Part shown: positions 1 to 6,638 of the stretch, piece by piece | Layout of the letters: the number at the start of each line of letters is the position of its first letter | Position numbering within the stretch: position 1 is the first letter of the stretch | Assembly: GCA_014376325.1 (NCBI GenBank) | Contig: JACMRP010000144.1 | Span: 1 to 7,044 of the forward strand | Source: Pseudobdellovibrionaceae bacterium | GTDB lineage: Bacteria; Bdellovibrionota; Bdellovibrionia; Bdellovibrionales; Bdellovibrionaceae | Reading direction: 5' to 3' | Length of the DNA stretch: 7,044 nucleotides | Position numbers and translations under genes: made by a program | Notes under the pieces: model-generated | The model's input: the letters and a program-made list of their open reading frames with translations, nothing else | What the model was told of the DNA's origin: nothing | Database searches by the model: none

Positions 1-981
1 CATCCCATCGCTGAGTACAAAAAGAAAAGATTTATATTTCGGGAAGGCCTTAAGCGCTGGCCGCTGACGATCTCCGAAACGCTGGCGATGATCTTTCGGT
101 TTTTACCAAAATTATTATTCGCAAAGGCGCAACTGAAACCGAGAACAGACGAATCCATCGGTGTTTGGGGACGAAAAAATCTAGGCGGACCCGCAGTTCG
201 ATACTTACTTGCTCCGGCACTTCAGGGAATCTACGCCGGCAACATCGAGCGTATGAGCGCAGATTCGATCTTCGGAAAAATGTTTTCCAATTCAAAAAAG
301 ACAAAATATAAAGGCACGGTCGCCCCCGAAAACGGCATGGGCGAACTGATCCAAGCACTCAGACTAAAAATAGAATCTCAAGGCACAAGGATTCATCTGA
401 ATTCTGATTACGTGGTGACGGACTTAGAGATCCCTCATTTTGTGTGCGTTTCCGCGAAGGCTTCCGCAAAAGTGGTCGCCCCTGTCGCCAAAGAACTTGC
501 CCTGCAGTTATCGAAGATCGAAACTCTCTCGCTCGTGTCGGTCACCTTGTTTTTAGAAACGCCGAGCCGGCCGATTCAGGGCTTTGGATGTTTGGTTCCT
601 GAAGGGAACAATGTTGAAAGCCTCGGTATTCTTTCGAATACTTACATTTTTAATAATCGCGGACCGGGTTATAGTGAAACGTGGATCCTTGGTGGAGCGC
701 GCTCGCCGAACCTTATCGCAAAGTCGGACCATGAACTGATTCAGCAGATTCAGCAGGATCGACAAAAGCTATTTGGCGAGGCTGGCAAAATTGTCGGTTT
801 TAAAATCTTCCGTTGGCCCAACGCCTTACCGCATTTTACATTGGAACATAATACTTTAATCCGCCAGTTGAATCCGCCAAAGAATTTATATCTTAACGGA
901 AACTACCTAGACGTGATAGGACTCAGTAAAATTTTAGCGCGAACCGAAGACATGGTCGCGCAGGTAAAGGAACAGACATAA
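1..981 (+). CDS. hemG: Protoporphyrinogen oxidase, HemY-type, C-terminal 326 residues (5' end outside window)
   Basis: This enzyme oxidises protoporphyrinogen IX to protoporphyrin IX using FAD and oxygen, normally at the inner face of the cytoplasmic membrane. The frame is open from base 1 to a TAA at 979-981, and the ATG at 88 is internal because family-like sequence (KKRFIFREGLKRWPL) precedes it. The N-terminal Rossmann FAD-binding part, roughly the first 100 residues, lies outside the window. Visible family features are the central segment LLAPALQGIYAGNIERMS, the segment GFGCLVPEG, WILGGARSPNL, the substrate-region string RWPNALPHFTLEH, and the C-terminal FAD-contacting GNYLD (GNY at about 898-906). 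The ending after GNYLD (VIGLSKI) departs a little from the common G-V-x-DCI pattern. The stop abuts the hemH start with no spacer, which supports one heme operon. The HemY type is not homologous to E. coli flavodoxin-like HemG, so some databases would name it hemY. Family assignment is confident; full length is unknown. Confidence 0.9.
   Translation, partial: HPIAEYKKKRFIFREGLKRWPLTISETLAMIFRFLPKLLFAKAQLKPRTDESIGVWGRKNLGGPAVRYLLAPALQGIYAGNIERMSADSIFGKMFSNSKKTKYKGTVAPENGMGELIQALRLKIESQGTRIHLNSDYVVTDLEIPHFVCVSAKASAKVVAPVAKELALQLSKIETLSLVSVTLFLETPSRPIQGFGCLVPEGNNVESLGILSNTYIFNNRGPGYSETWILGGARSPNLIAKSDHELIQQIQQDRQKLFGEAGKIVGFKIFRWPNALPHFTLEHNTLIRQLNPPKNLYLNGNYLDVIGLSKILARTEDMVAQVKEQT
966..971 (+). 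promoter_or_regulatory. Shine-Dalgarno for hemH inside the end of hemG
   Basis: The string AAAGGA lies 10 bases before the hemH ATG and inside the last codons of hemG. Spacing is a little long but usable. With the TAAATG junction it suggests that hemH is translated from the hemG message, partly by coupling. Confidence 0.5.
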
Positions 982-1932
982 ATGGCTAAACGTGGGGTCA
1001 TGATTTGCAATATCGGAACGCCAAATTCTTCCGAAGTCGAAGACGTGGCGAAATACCTTGTAGAGTTTCTCAGTGACGGGGAGGTGATAAGCATCCCGAA
1101 CCCGATCCGTCATTTTTTGGTTCGCTGGTGGATTGTCCCACGCAGAAAAGCGTTTTCGGCAGGGAACTACAAACGCATCTGGACTCCCGAAGGCTCGCCA
1201 TTGATGGTCTTTACCAAGCGACTTAAAAATGCCCTGCAGGCTGCTTTGGGCGAAAGTGCCCAGGTCGAAATCGGCATGCGCTACGCGGATCCGTCGATCG
1301 AAACCGCGATGAAGAACTTCAAGGCCGCGGGCATCGAAGAAATCACGATTTTACCAGTGTACCCGCAGTATGCCCGCGCAACCACCGTATCGACCTTCAT
1401 GAAGATCGACGAAGTGAACTTAAAACATAACTTCAATTTTAAGATTAAAAAAGTAGACCGTTTTTACGATCAACCAGAATTTATCGCGGCGTTTGCAGAA
1501 ACCGCGCAAAATTTCCTAAAGGGCAAGAAAGCCGATCACTATCTGATGACCTACCACGGATTGCCGGCAAGCCAAAATCGTAAAATGAAGCCACCAGAAG
1601 TCGCGTACCGAGATCAGTGTTTACGTACTTCTGAACTGATCGCCGAAAAGATGGGTTTACAGAAATCGGACTACACGACTTCATTTCAGTCGCGACTTGG
1701 ACCTGCCAAGTGGATTCAACCTTACACCGATGGTGTACTTAAAGAGCTGGCCCAGAGCGGAATCAAAAACTTAGCGGTTCTTTGCCCAAGCTTCGTGTCT
1801 GATTGCCTGGAAACGATCGATGAGATCGGCGTTGAAGGAAAACATATTTTCGAAGAGGCGGGCGGCGAAAAGTTTCATCTTGTGCCCTGCTTAAATGAAC
1901 GGGTGGACTATCTAGTGAGCTTCCTTCAATAA
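982..1932 (+). CDS. hemH: Ferrochelatase
   Basis: Ferrochelatase inserts Fe(II) into protoporphyrin IX to make protoheme, the last step of the pathway, in the cytoplasm or loosely at the membrane. The protein has 316 residues, close to E. coli HemH (320). Motifs in order are NIGTP at 10-14, YKRIW..GSPL at 63-74, LPVYPQYARATT at 124-135, YHGLP at 191-195 with the likely catalytic His192, SFQSRLGP at 234-241, and CPSFVSDCLETIDEI at 268-282 with the likely catalytic Glu277. The cysteines are 9, 213, 268, 275 and 303. The closely spaced C-terminal cysteine triad of the animal [2Fe-2S] enzyme is absent, so a cluster of that type is unlikely. After YHGLP the usual Gly-Asp-rich loop (GDDY in E. coli, GDPY in human) is replaced by KPPEVAYRDQC. 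The ATG directly follows the hemG stop, and upstream in-frame starts would run into hemG. The last 21 bases overlap the 3' end of recN on the other strand. Confidence 0.97.
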   Translation: MAKRGVMICNIGTPNSSEVEDVAKYLVEFLSDGEVISIPNPIRHFLVRWWIVPRRKAFSAGNYKRIWTPEGSPLMVFTKRLKNALQAALGESAQVEIGMRYADPSIETAMKNFKAAGIEEITILPVYPQYARATTVSTFMKIDEVNLKHNFNFKIKKVDRFYDQPEFIAAFAETAQNFLKGKKADHYLMTYHGLPASQNRKMKPPEVAYRDQCLRTSELIAEKMGLQKSDYTTSFQSRLGPAKWIQPYTDGVLKELAQSGIKNLAVLCPSFVSDCLETIDEIGVEGKHIFEEAGGEKFHLVPCLNERVDYLVSFLQ

Positions 1933-3603
1933 CTGCTGGGCATGATCCATGCTGGTCTTTGAAATCTTCTCACCAGAGATCAGCCGTGCGATTTCTTTGA
2001 CGCGGTCTTTGCTGTGAAGCTCGATGACTTCCATCGTGACCGAATCTTTACGTGGTGATTTTTGAATAAAGAAATGCACATCCCCGAAGGCCGCCACTTG
2101 CGGCAGATGGGTCACGCAAATCACTTGCTGTCCCTTCGCGATGGATTTTAACTTGCGACCCACTTTTTCTGCCGTCTGGCCAGAAACGCCGGTGTCCACT
2201 TCGTCAAACAAGTAAGTGCGTGGTTGATTCGAAGAGCCCACCACGCGCTTCAGCGACAACAAGATGCGCGAAAGCTCACCACCGCTGGCAAACTTCGCTA
2301 GCGGTCGTTTTGGATCTTTCGCGGAGGTCTGGCTCATGTATTCCACATCGCTTATGCCCGTCGCGTTCAGCGCCGTTAGTTTTTCGATACTGACCTGGAA
2401 GGTCACGCCCTTCATGTTTAAATCTAAGAGCTCGCTGTTGACGCTTGTCGCGAGCAACTGCGCGCCCTTTTCGCGGCGCTTGTGAATATCGGCGGCTTCT
2501 TTATCGAGCTCTTTTATCAGAACGCTGGATTCTTTTTTCAACTCTTCAATGCGGGATTCGCTGTTTTGCAGAGTTTTGATTTCGTTTTCCATATTTTCGA
2601 GCGCTTTAAGAATGTCGTCGACCGTCGGGCCGTACTTCTTCTGAACTTTACGAAGATCGCTGAGCCGCTGTTCAAGGCTTTCTAAACGTTGCGGGTCGGC
2701 TTCGATTTTAGAAACGTATTGACGAAGATCGTAAACACAATCGTCCAGCAAAGTCTTTGCCTGTTCTAGAACTTCGATTTTGGCGGCGAGTTGCGGATCC
2801 ACGTTTGCGATCTCTGCGCCTCGTTTAAGAATAGATTTAATTCGGTTTGTGGCAGAGTCATCGTCGGTGTAAAGAGCTTCTTCTGCCTGGTCGACGAAAG
2901 CGAATAAACGCGAAGCGCTTTTCTGAACTTTTAATTCGGTTTCGATCTCGACATCTTCGCCTGGCGAAAGATCCAATTCGGCAATTTCGTCACGCTGGAA
3001 TGTTAAAAAATCTAAACGTTGTGCTTTTTGTTTGGCGTCGCTTTCGAGCTTCTGAATTTCGGTCTGGATCGCCTGATTGCGCTCGTAGCCTTTTTGGTAT
3101 TGCAGTCTTTTGTCCCAAGTTCCTGCGTACTGGTCTAATAAATCCAGATGATAAGCTTTTGAAAGCAAATGACGATTTTCGTGTTGCCCTGTCATTTCGA
3201 TCAACGGCGCTGAATGGCCAGCGACTTCAATAAGGGGGGCCACGACGTCCCGCAGATTATGCAAAGTACTTAGATTGCCGTTCAAATAGACTTTTGATTT
3301 TTCTCCAGAGATGGTGCGGCGAACGATCAGAGTGTGTTCTTCGATTTGGATACCGAGGTCGGTCAGGTTCTTTTCCAAATCAGGGCGTTTGGTTAAATCA
3401 AAAGACCCTTCGATCGTCGCCATTGTTGAACCGGTGCGAATCGTATCGATCGAAGATTTTTCGCCCATGAGCAACGCGAGGCTTTTTAGCAATACCGATT
3501 TGCCGGCACCGGTTTCTCCGCTCAGAATATTTAAACCTTTTTCGAATTCGATATGTAAATTATCGATGATCGCAAAATTTGAAACTTTAAGTTCTAGTAG
3601 CAT
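1912..3603 (-). CDS. recN: DNA repair protein RecN (SMC-like ATPase)
   Basis: RecN is a cohesin/SMC-like ATPase that acts in the cytoplasm at DNA double-strand breaks, promoting sister-chromatid interaction and RecA-dependent recombination. The protein has 563 residues (E. coli RecN has 553). The N-terminal head half starts MLLELKVSNFAIID and carries Walker A GETGAGKS at 29-36 and the Q-loop MTGQHENRHLL with Gln140. A charged alpha-helical coiled-coil region runs from about 165 to 380. The C-terminal head half has the ABC signature ASGGELSR at 439-446, Walker B YLFDEVD at 464-470 (Asp467, Glu468) and the H-loop VTHLPQVA with His499. Every ATPase element is intact. Residues 122-141 contain an apparent 10-residue tandem duplication (APLIE..GH twice) just before the Q-loop. 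The ATG has a strong Shine-Dalgarno. It sits 24 bases after nadK with no room for a normal promoter, so it is probably co-transcribed. It ends with TAG inside the 3' end of hemH. Confidence 0.97.
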   Translation of the reverse strand: MLLELKVSNFAIIDNLHIEFEKGLNILSGETGAGKSVLLKSLALLMGEKSSIDTIRTGSTMATIEGSFDLTKRPDLEKNLTDLGIQIEEHTLIVRRTISGEKSKVYLNGNLSTLHNLRDVVAPLIEVAGHSAPLIEMTGQHENRHLLSKAYHLDLLDQYAGTWDKRLQYQKGYERNQAIQTEIQKLESDAKQKAQRLDFLTFQRDEIAELDLSPGEDVEIETELKVQKSASRLFAFVDQAEEALYTDDDSATNRIKSILKRGAEIANVDPQLAAKIEVLEQAKTLLDDCVYDLRQYVSKIEADPQRLESLEQRLSDLRKVQKKYGPTVDDILKALENMENEIKTLQNSESRIEELKKESSVLIKELDKEAADIHKRREKGAQLLATSVNSELLDLNMKGVTFQVSIEKLTALNATGISDVEYMSQTSAKDPKRPLAKFASGGELSRILLSLKRVVGSSNQPRTYLFDEVDTGVSGQTAEKVGRKLKSIAKGQQVICVTHLPQVAAFGDVHFFIQKSPRKDSVTMEVIELHSKDRVKEIARLISGEKISKTSMDHAQQLLKEAH

Positions 3604-3608
3604 ACTTG

Positions 3609-3614
3609 CTCCTT
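3609..3614 (-). promoter_or_regulatory. Strong Shine-Dalgarno for recN
   Basis: On the minus strand AAGGAG is followed by five bases (CAAGT) and then ATG. This near-ideal site fixes the recN start at 3603. It lies in the 24-base nadK-recN spacer, so recN can initiate translation independently of nadK although it is probably on the same transcript. Confidence 0.85.
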
Positions 3615-3627
3615 GTGGGCGTGGGCC

Positions 3628-4512
3628 CTAAGCCCGATCGCCGAATTTCAGCTTCTCGCGCAGTAAATTAAAATAATTATGGCTCGGACTACGTACCACC
3701 CAATGATCGTAAGTGCTTCGCTGGATCACCAGCTCGTCGTCCGGAGTGAGCTCGGCCTCTTTCTGGCCATCCACGATCACTTGCGCAACCCTGGTGCGAC
3801 TGTCCGTCTTAAAAGACAGCTGCAAGTCGTCCGGAAATATCAATGGCCGACTGGTCAGGCTGTGCGGGGCAACCGGGGTCACTACAAACACTTTTGCCTC
3901 CGGATGCAGGATCGGTCCACCCGCTGCCAAATTATAAGCGGTGGAACCTGTCGGACTAGCAATAATAAAGCCATCGGCTTTCACTTCGCTCACTAAAAAC
4001 TTTTCGCTGTAAATCGCGGTGCTGATCAGATGACTGCCGGAACCACGCTCGATCACGACGTCGTTCAACGCGTGAAATTCGGCGCGGACCTTGCCCTTAC
4101 GGCGTATCAACGTGTGAATCATCGATCGCGGGCGCAAATCCATTTTGTCTTGCAGAGTTTCGTCGATCACTTTAAATGCATCTTCGGCACGATTTCCGGT
4201 CAAAAATCCGAGCGAGCCCATGTTGATTCCAACAATCGGAATCTGCGCGCCTTCCAAGATCCGAACCGCACGCAAATAAGTGCCGTCCCCGCCAAGCGCG
4301 ATGATCAGGCCCATCTTTTTTAAATTTGCTTGCGTCGTGATCGCCTTTGTTCCAGCAATCGCCTTTTGCTGTGGGGCCGTGTACACTGCGTAGCCTTTTT
4401 CTTTCAGCCACACCGCAATTTTTTTAGCGAGCGTGACCGCTTCGGCCGTCTGCAGACGGTACACGAGGGCAATATTTTTATTGTCCTTCAGGCTCAGTTT
4501 CTGTTTCGCCAT
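3628..4512 (-). CDS. nadK: NAD kinase
   Basis: NAD kinase phosphorylates NAD to NADP in the cytoplasm, using ATP and in some bacteria polyphosphate. The protein has 294 residues, a normal length. Family motifs in order are LGGDGTYLRA at 73-82 (Asp76 in GGDGT), GINMGSLGFLT at 95-105, the NAD-binding ND pair at Asn150-Asp151 (LNDVVIERG), the long conserved stretch DGFIIASPTGSTAYNLAAGG at 180-199, and VTPVAPHSLTSRPLI at 211-225. The ATG overlaps the prlC stop by one base (TAATG). Only a weak purine patch (ACGGAA) precedes it, so translation is probably coupled to prlC. recN follows directly. A nadK-recN neighbourhood is also known in E. coli and relatives, which supports both calls. No truncation or missing motif is seen. 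Confidence 0.97.
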   Translation of the reverse strand: MAKQKLSLKDNKNIALVYRLQTAEAVTLAKKIAVWLKEKGYAVYTAPQQKAIAGTKAITTQANLKKMGLIIALGGDGTYLRAVRILEGAQIPIVGINMGSLGFLTGNRAEDAFKVIDETLQDKMDLRPRSMIHTLIRRKGKVRAEFHALNDVVIERGSGSHLISTAIYSEKFLVSEVKADGFIIASPTGSTAYNLAAGGPILHPEAKVFVVTPVAPHSLTSRPLIFPDDLQLSFKTDSRTRVAQVIVDGQKEAELTPDDELVIQRSTYDHWVVRSPSHNYFNLLREKLKFGDRA

Positions 4513-6551
4513 TAAATCATTCCGTCTCGGCGCAGGAGTGCATTGGGATCTGGCTCGCGACCGCGGAATTTAATATAAAGCTCCATCGGATGTTCGGTGC
4601 CGCCTCGGCTAAGTACGTTGTCTTTGAATTTTTTTGCAATTTCCGCGTTGAATAATCCTTCTTCGCGGAAGTATTCAAATGCGTCGGCGTCCAAAACTTC
4701 GGCCCATTTGTAACTGTAGTAACCTGCAGAATAACCGCCGGCAAAAATATGACTGAAGGCACATGAAGAATTTGTACCTGGAATCTTTGGCAAGATGCGG
4801 GTGGTTTTTGTGGCCTCTATTTCGAAGGCGTCAACATCGGTGATCTTACTTGGGTCTTCGGAGTGCCAAGCCATATCTAACATCCCAAACTGAAGTTGGC
4901 GTAAAGACATCCAACCTTTTTGGAAGTTTGCGGAGCGTTTTATCTTTTCGACAAGGTCCACCGGGATCGGCGCGTTTGTTTCGTAATGGCGGGCAAAAAT
5001 ATCTAAGCCCTCTTTTTCGCCAACCCAGTTTTCCATGATTTGCGACGGAAGCTCTACGAAGTCCCAATAAACATTCGTGCCGCTGAGGGAGCGGTACGTG
5101 CAGTCTGAAAGCATTCCGTGGAGTGCGTGTCCGAACTCGTGGAACAACGTACGAACTTCGTCGTAGCTGAGCAAAGAGGGTTTGGTCGCTGTTGGTTGAG
5201 TAAAGTTACAGACGATGCTGATGTGTGGGCGATGAACGTTGCCCGCAAGCAAACCCTGGTCACGGAAAGAAGTCATCCACGCGCCGCCTTTTTTAGTCTC
5301 GCGCGGGAAGAAGTCGGTGTAGAAAAGACTGATATACTTGCCGGTGGCTTCCTCAAACACTTCGTAAACTTTGACGTCCGGGTGATAGACGGGCAGACCC
5401 TTGGCTTCCTTGAACGTAAGTCCGTAAAGTCTGCGCGCATGTTCGAACACGCCTTCAACCACATTTTCAAGTTTGAAGTAAGGCCGCAGATCTTCTTCGT
5501 TAAAAGAATATTTCTTCTCTTTTAGCTTTTCGGAGTAGTAAGAAAAATCCCAAGGCTGCAAATCGCTCAGACCATCTGTCTCTTTCGCGAAAGAACGAAC
5601 TTCTTCGAAATCGCGAAGGGCCGCTTTCTTTGAAGGTTCTAATAATTTATTAGTAAATTCGCGGACCGTCGTCGGATCTTTCGCCATACGTTCTGCCAAT
5701 ACGAAATCGGCATGTGACTTAAATCCTAGCAACTGGGCCCGTTGATGCCGGAGGGTCACGATTTTTTTGATTTGGTCCTGATTATCGAATTTGTCATTAA
5801 AGGCTCTTGATCCGAACGCCTTCCAAAGTTTTTCACGCAGCGGGCGACTCTTTGCGTAAGTCAGAAATGGCAAATAACTTGGAATCTGCAGACTAAACAA
5901 CCATTGGCCTTTGCGACCTTTGGCTTCTGCCGCCATCGCGGCGGCTTCGACCGCACCCTCTGGCAGACCATCTAGATCGGATTTATTTTCGATCCACATT
6001 TCAAATTCGTTCGTGGCTTTCAAAACGTTTTCTGAAAACTGGGGTCCCAAAACGGACAACTGCTGATCGATCGCGCGGAGTTTGTCTTTTTGCGCGTCAT
6101 CAAGCAGCGCTCCATTACGTGCGAATGACAAATAACTTTTTTCGAGCAGCTTTAATTGCTCAGGATTAAGATCTAATGAATTTCTTTTGTCGTGAACGAC
6201 TTTTACTTTTTGAAATATTTCAGAATCAAGGCTGACGTCAGACCCGAAAGAAGCAAATTTTGGGTACAGGTCTTTGGCAAGCGCGCGGTGTTCGGGACTT
6301 GCATTCGCGGATTCTAAATTGCCATAAATTCCGGCGACCCGCTCAACAATTTCGCTGCAGGTTTCTAGCGCCACGATCGTGTTTTCAAAAGTCGGTTCCG
6401 ACTTATTTTTTTTAATCGAGTCGATATTGCTTTTAGCGAGGTCGATCGCGGCATCAATTGCCGGTAAAAAATGTTCCACTTTGATCAGATCGAATGGAAC
6501 GGCTTGGTCTTTGTGATTGAATTTTTCGAGGAGGGGATTTTGATTTGTCAT
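4512..6551 (-). CDS. prlC: Oligopeptidase A-type M3 zinc metallopeptidase
   Basis: Oligopeptidase A is a cytosolic thimet-like peptidase that degrades short peptides, including cleaved signal peptides and other proteolysis products. From the ATG at 6551 the protein has 679 residues, against about 680 for E. coli OpdA. The start MTNQNPLLEKF aligns with E. coli MTNPLLTPF, which decides the start. The zinc motif HEFGH is at 471-475, with the probable third ligand Glu500 in DFVELPSQIMENW, the usual spacing for family M3. Other near-identical stretches are LQPWDFSYYSEK at 331-342, FSHIFAGGYSAGYYSY at 599-614 and the C-terminal KFRGREPD at 661-668. A 13-codon extension to a TTG at 6590 stays open but has no ribosome-binding site and no counterpart in E. 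coli OpdA. The gene is first in the run with nadK and recN. A short-spaced AGAGG precedes the ATG. Dcp-type M3 peptidases are the main alternative, but similarity is much closer to OpdA. Confidence 0.95.
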   Translation of the reverse strand: MTNQNPLLEKFNHKDQAVPFDLIKVEHFLPAIDAAIDLAKSNIDSIKKNKSEPTFENTIVALETCSEIVERVAGIYGNLESANASPEHRALAKDLYPKFASFGSDVSLDSEIFQKVKVVHDKRNSLDLNPEQLKLLEKSYLSFARNGALLDDAQKDKLRAIDQQLSVLGPQFSENVLKATNEFEMWIENKSDLDGLPEGAVEAAAMAAEAKGRKGQWLFSLQIPSYLPFLTYAKSRPLREKLWKAFGSRAFNDKFDNQDQIKKIVTLRHQRAQLLGFKSHADFVLAERMAKDPTTVREFTNKLLEPSKKAALRDFEEVRSFAKETDGLSDLQPWDFSYYSEKLKEKKYSFNEEDLRPYFKLENVVEGVFEHARRLYGLTFKEAKGLPVYHPDVKVYEVFEEATGKYISLFYTDFFPRETKKGGAWMTSFRDQGLLAGNVHRPHISIVCNFTQPTATKPSLLSYDEVRTLFHEFGHALHGMLSDCTYRSLSGTNVYWDFVELPSQIMENWVGEKEGLDIFARHYETNAPIPVDLVEKIKRSANFQKGWMSLRQLQFGMLDMAWHSEDPSKITDVDAFEIEATKTTRILPKIPGTNSSCAFSHIFAGGYSAGYYSYKWAEVLDADAFEYFREEGLFNAEIAKKFKDNVLSRGGTEHPMELYIKFRGREPDPNALLRRDGMI

Positions 6552-6553
6552 AG

Positions 6554-6558
6554 CCTCT
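6554..6558 (-). promoter_or_regulatory. Probable short-spaced ribosome binding site of prlC
   Basis: AGAGG on the minus strand lies only two bases before the ATG at 6551. The spacing is shorter than ideal, but it is the only purine-rich site near either candidate start. It favours the ATG over the TTG at 6590, which has CTCGGTCTT upstream and no such motif. Confidence 0.4.
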
Positions 6559-6581
6559 GGTGTAGCACAAAAGGCTTGCGT

Positions 6582-6626
6582 CAGAAACAAAAGACCGAGG
6601 CTGGGAGGGCTTTTCCCGGCCTTGGT
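6582..6626 (-). terminator. Likely intrinsic terminator of the Cys-rich protein gene
   Basis: On the minus strand a 13-position inverted repeat (arms 6614-6626 and 6594-6606, 7-base loop) is followed by the T-rich tail CTTTTGTTTCTG. It begins 12 bases after the stop codon of the upstream gene. In minus-strand RNA the stem has eleven Watson-Crick pairs and two A-C mismatches. In plus-strand RNA the same two positions become G-U pairs, but no T-rich tail follows there. The tail and location support termination of the minus-strand gene. It sits between that gene and prlC, which implies that prlC has separate initiation or is reached by read-through. Confidence 0.6.
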
Positions 6627-6638
6627 GCATTGTGTAAT

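Noticed and set aside
88..90. ATG at 88 as the start of hemG
   Set aside because: The frame is open to base 1 and the residues before it match the family. Without them the FAD-binding half would be missing, so the gene is cut by the window edge rather than short.
1940..1952. GCATG-ATC-CATGC inverted repeat just after the hemH stop, followed by TGGTCTTT, as a hemH terminator
   Set aside because: The stem has only five pairs with a three-base loop and a poor T tail. It also encodes the RecN residues SMDHA, so it is not convincing as a terminator.
2847..3233. 128-codon open frame on the plus strand inside recN
   Set aside because: It is antisense to the recN coiled-coil region. The Arg/Phe/Leu-rich composition looks like the shadow of a Lys/Glu/Leu-rich gene.
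5118..5525. 135-codon open frame on the plus strand
   Set aside because: It lies wholly antisense to prlC, which has clear M3 family sequence throughout. It has no recognisable motif and no supporting context.
6588..6590. TTG at 6590 as the true prlC start (692 residues)
   Set aside because: It has no Shine-Dalgarno and lies next to the terminator tail. The downstream ATG gives a start matching E. coli MTNPLL and the usual family length.
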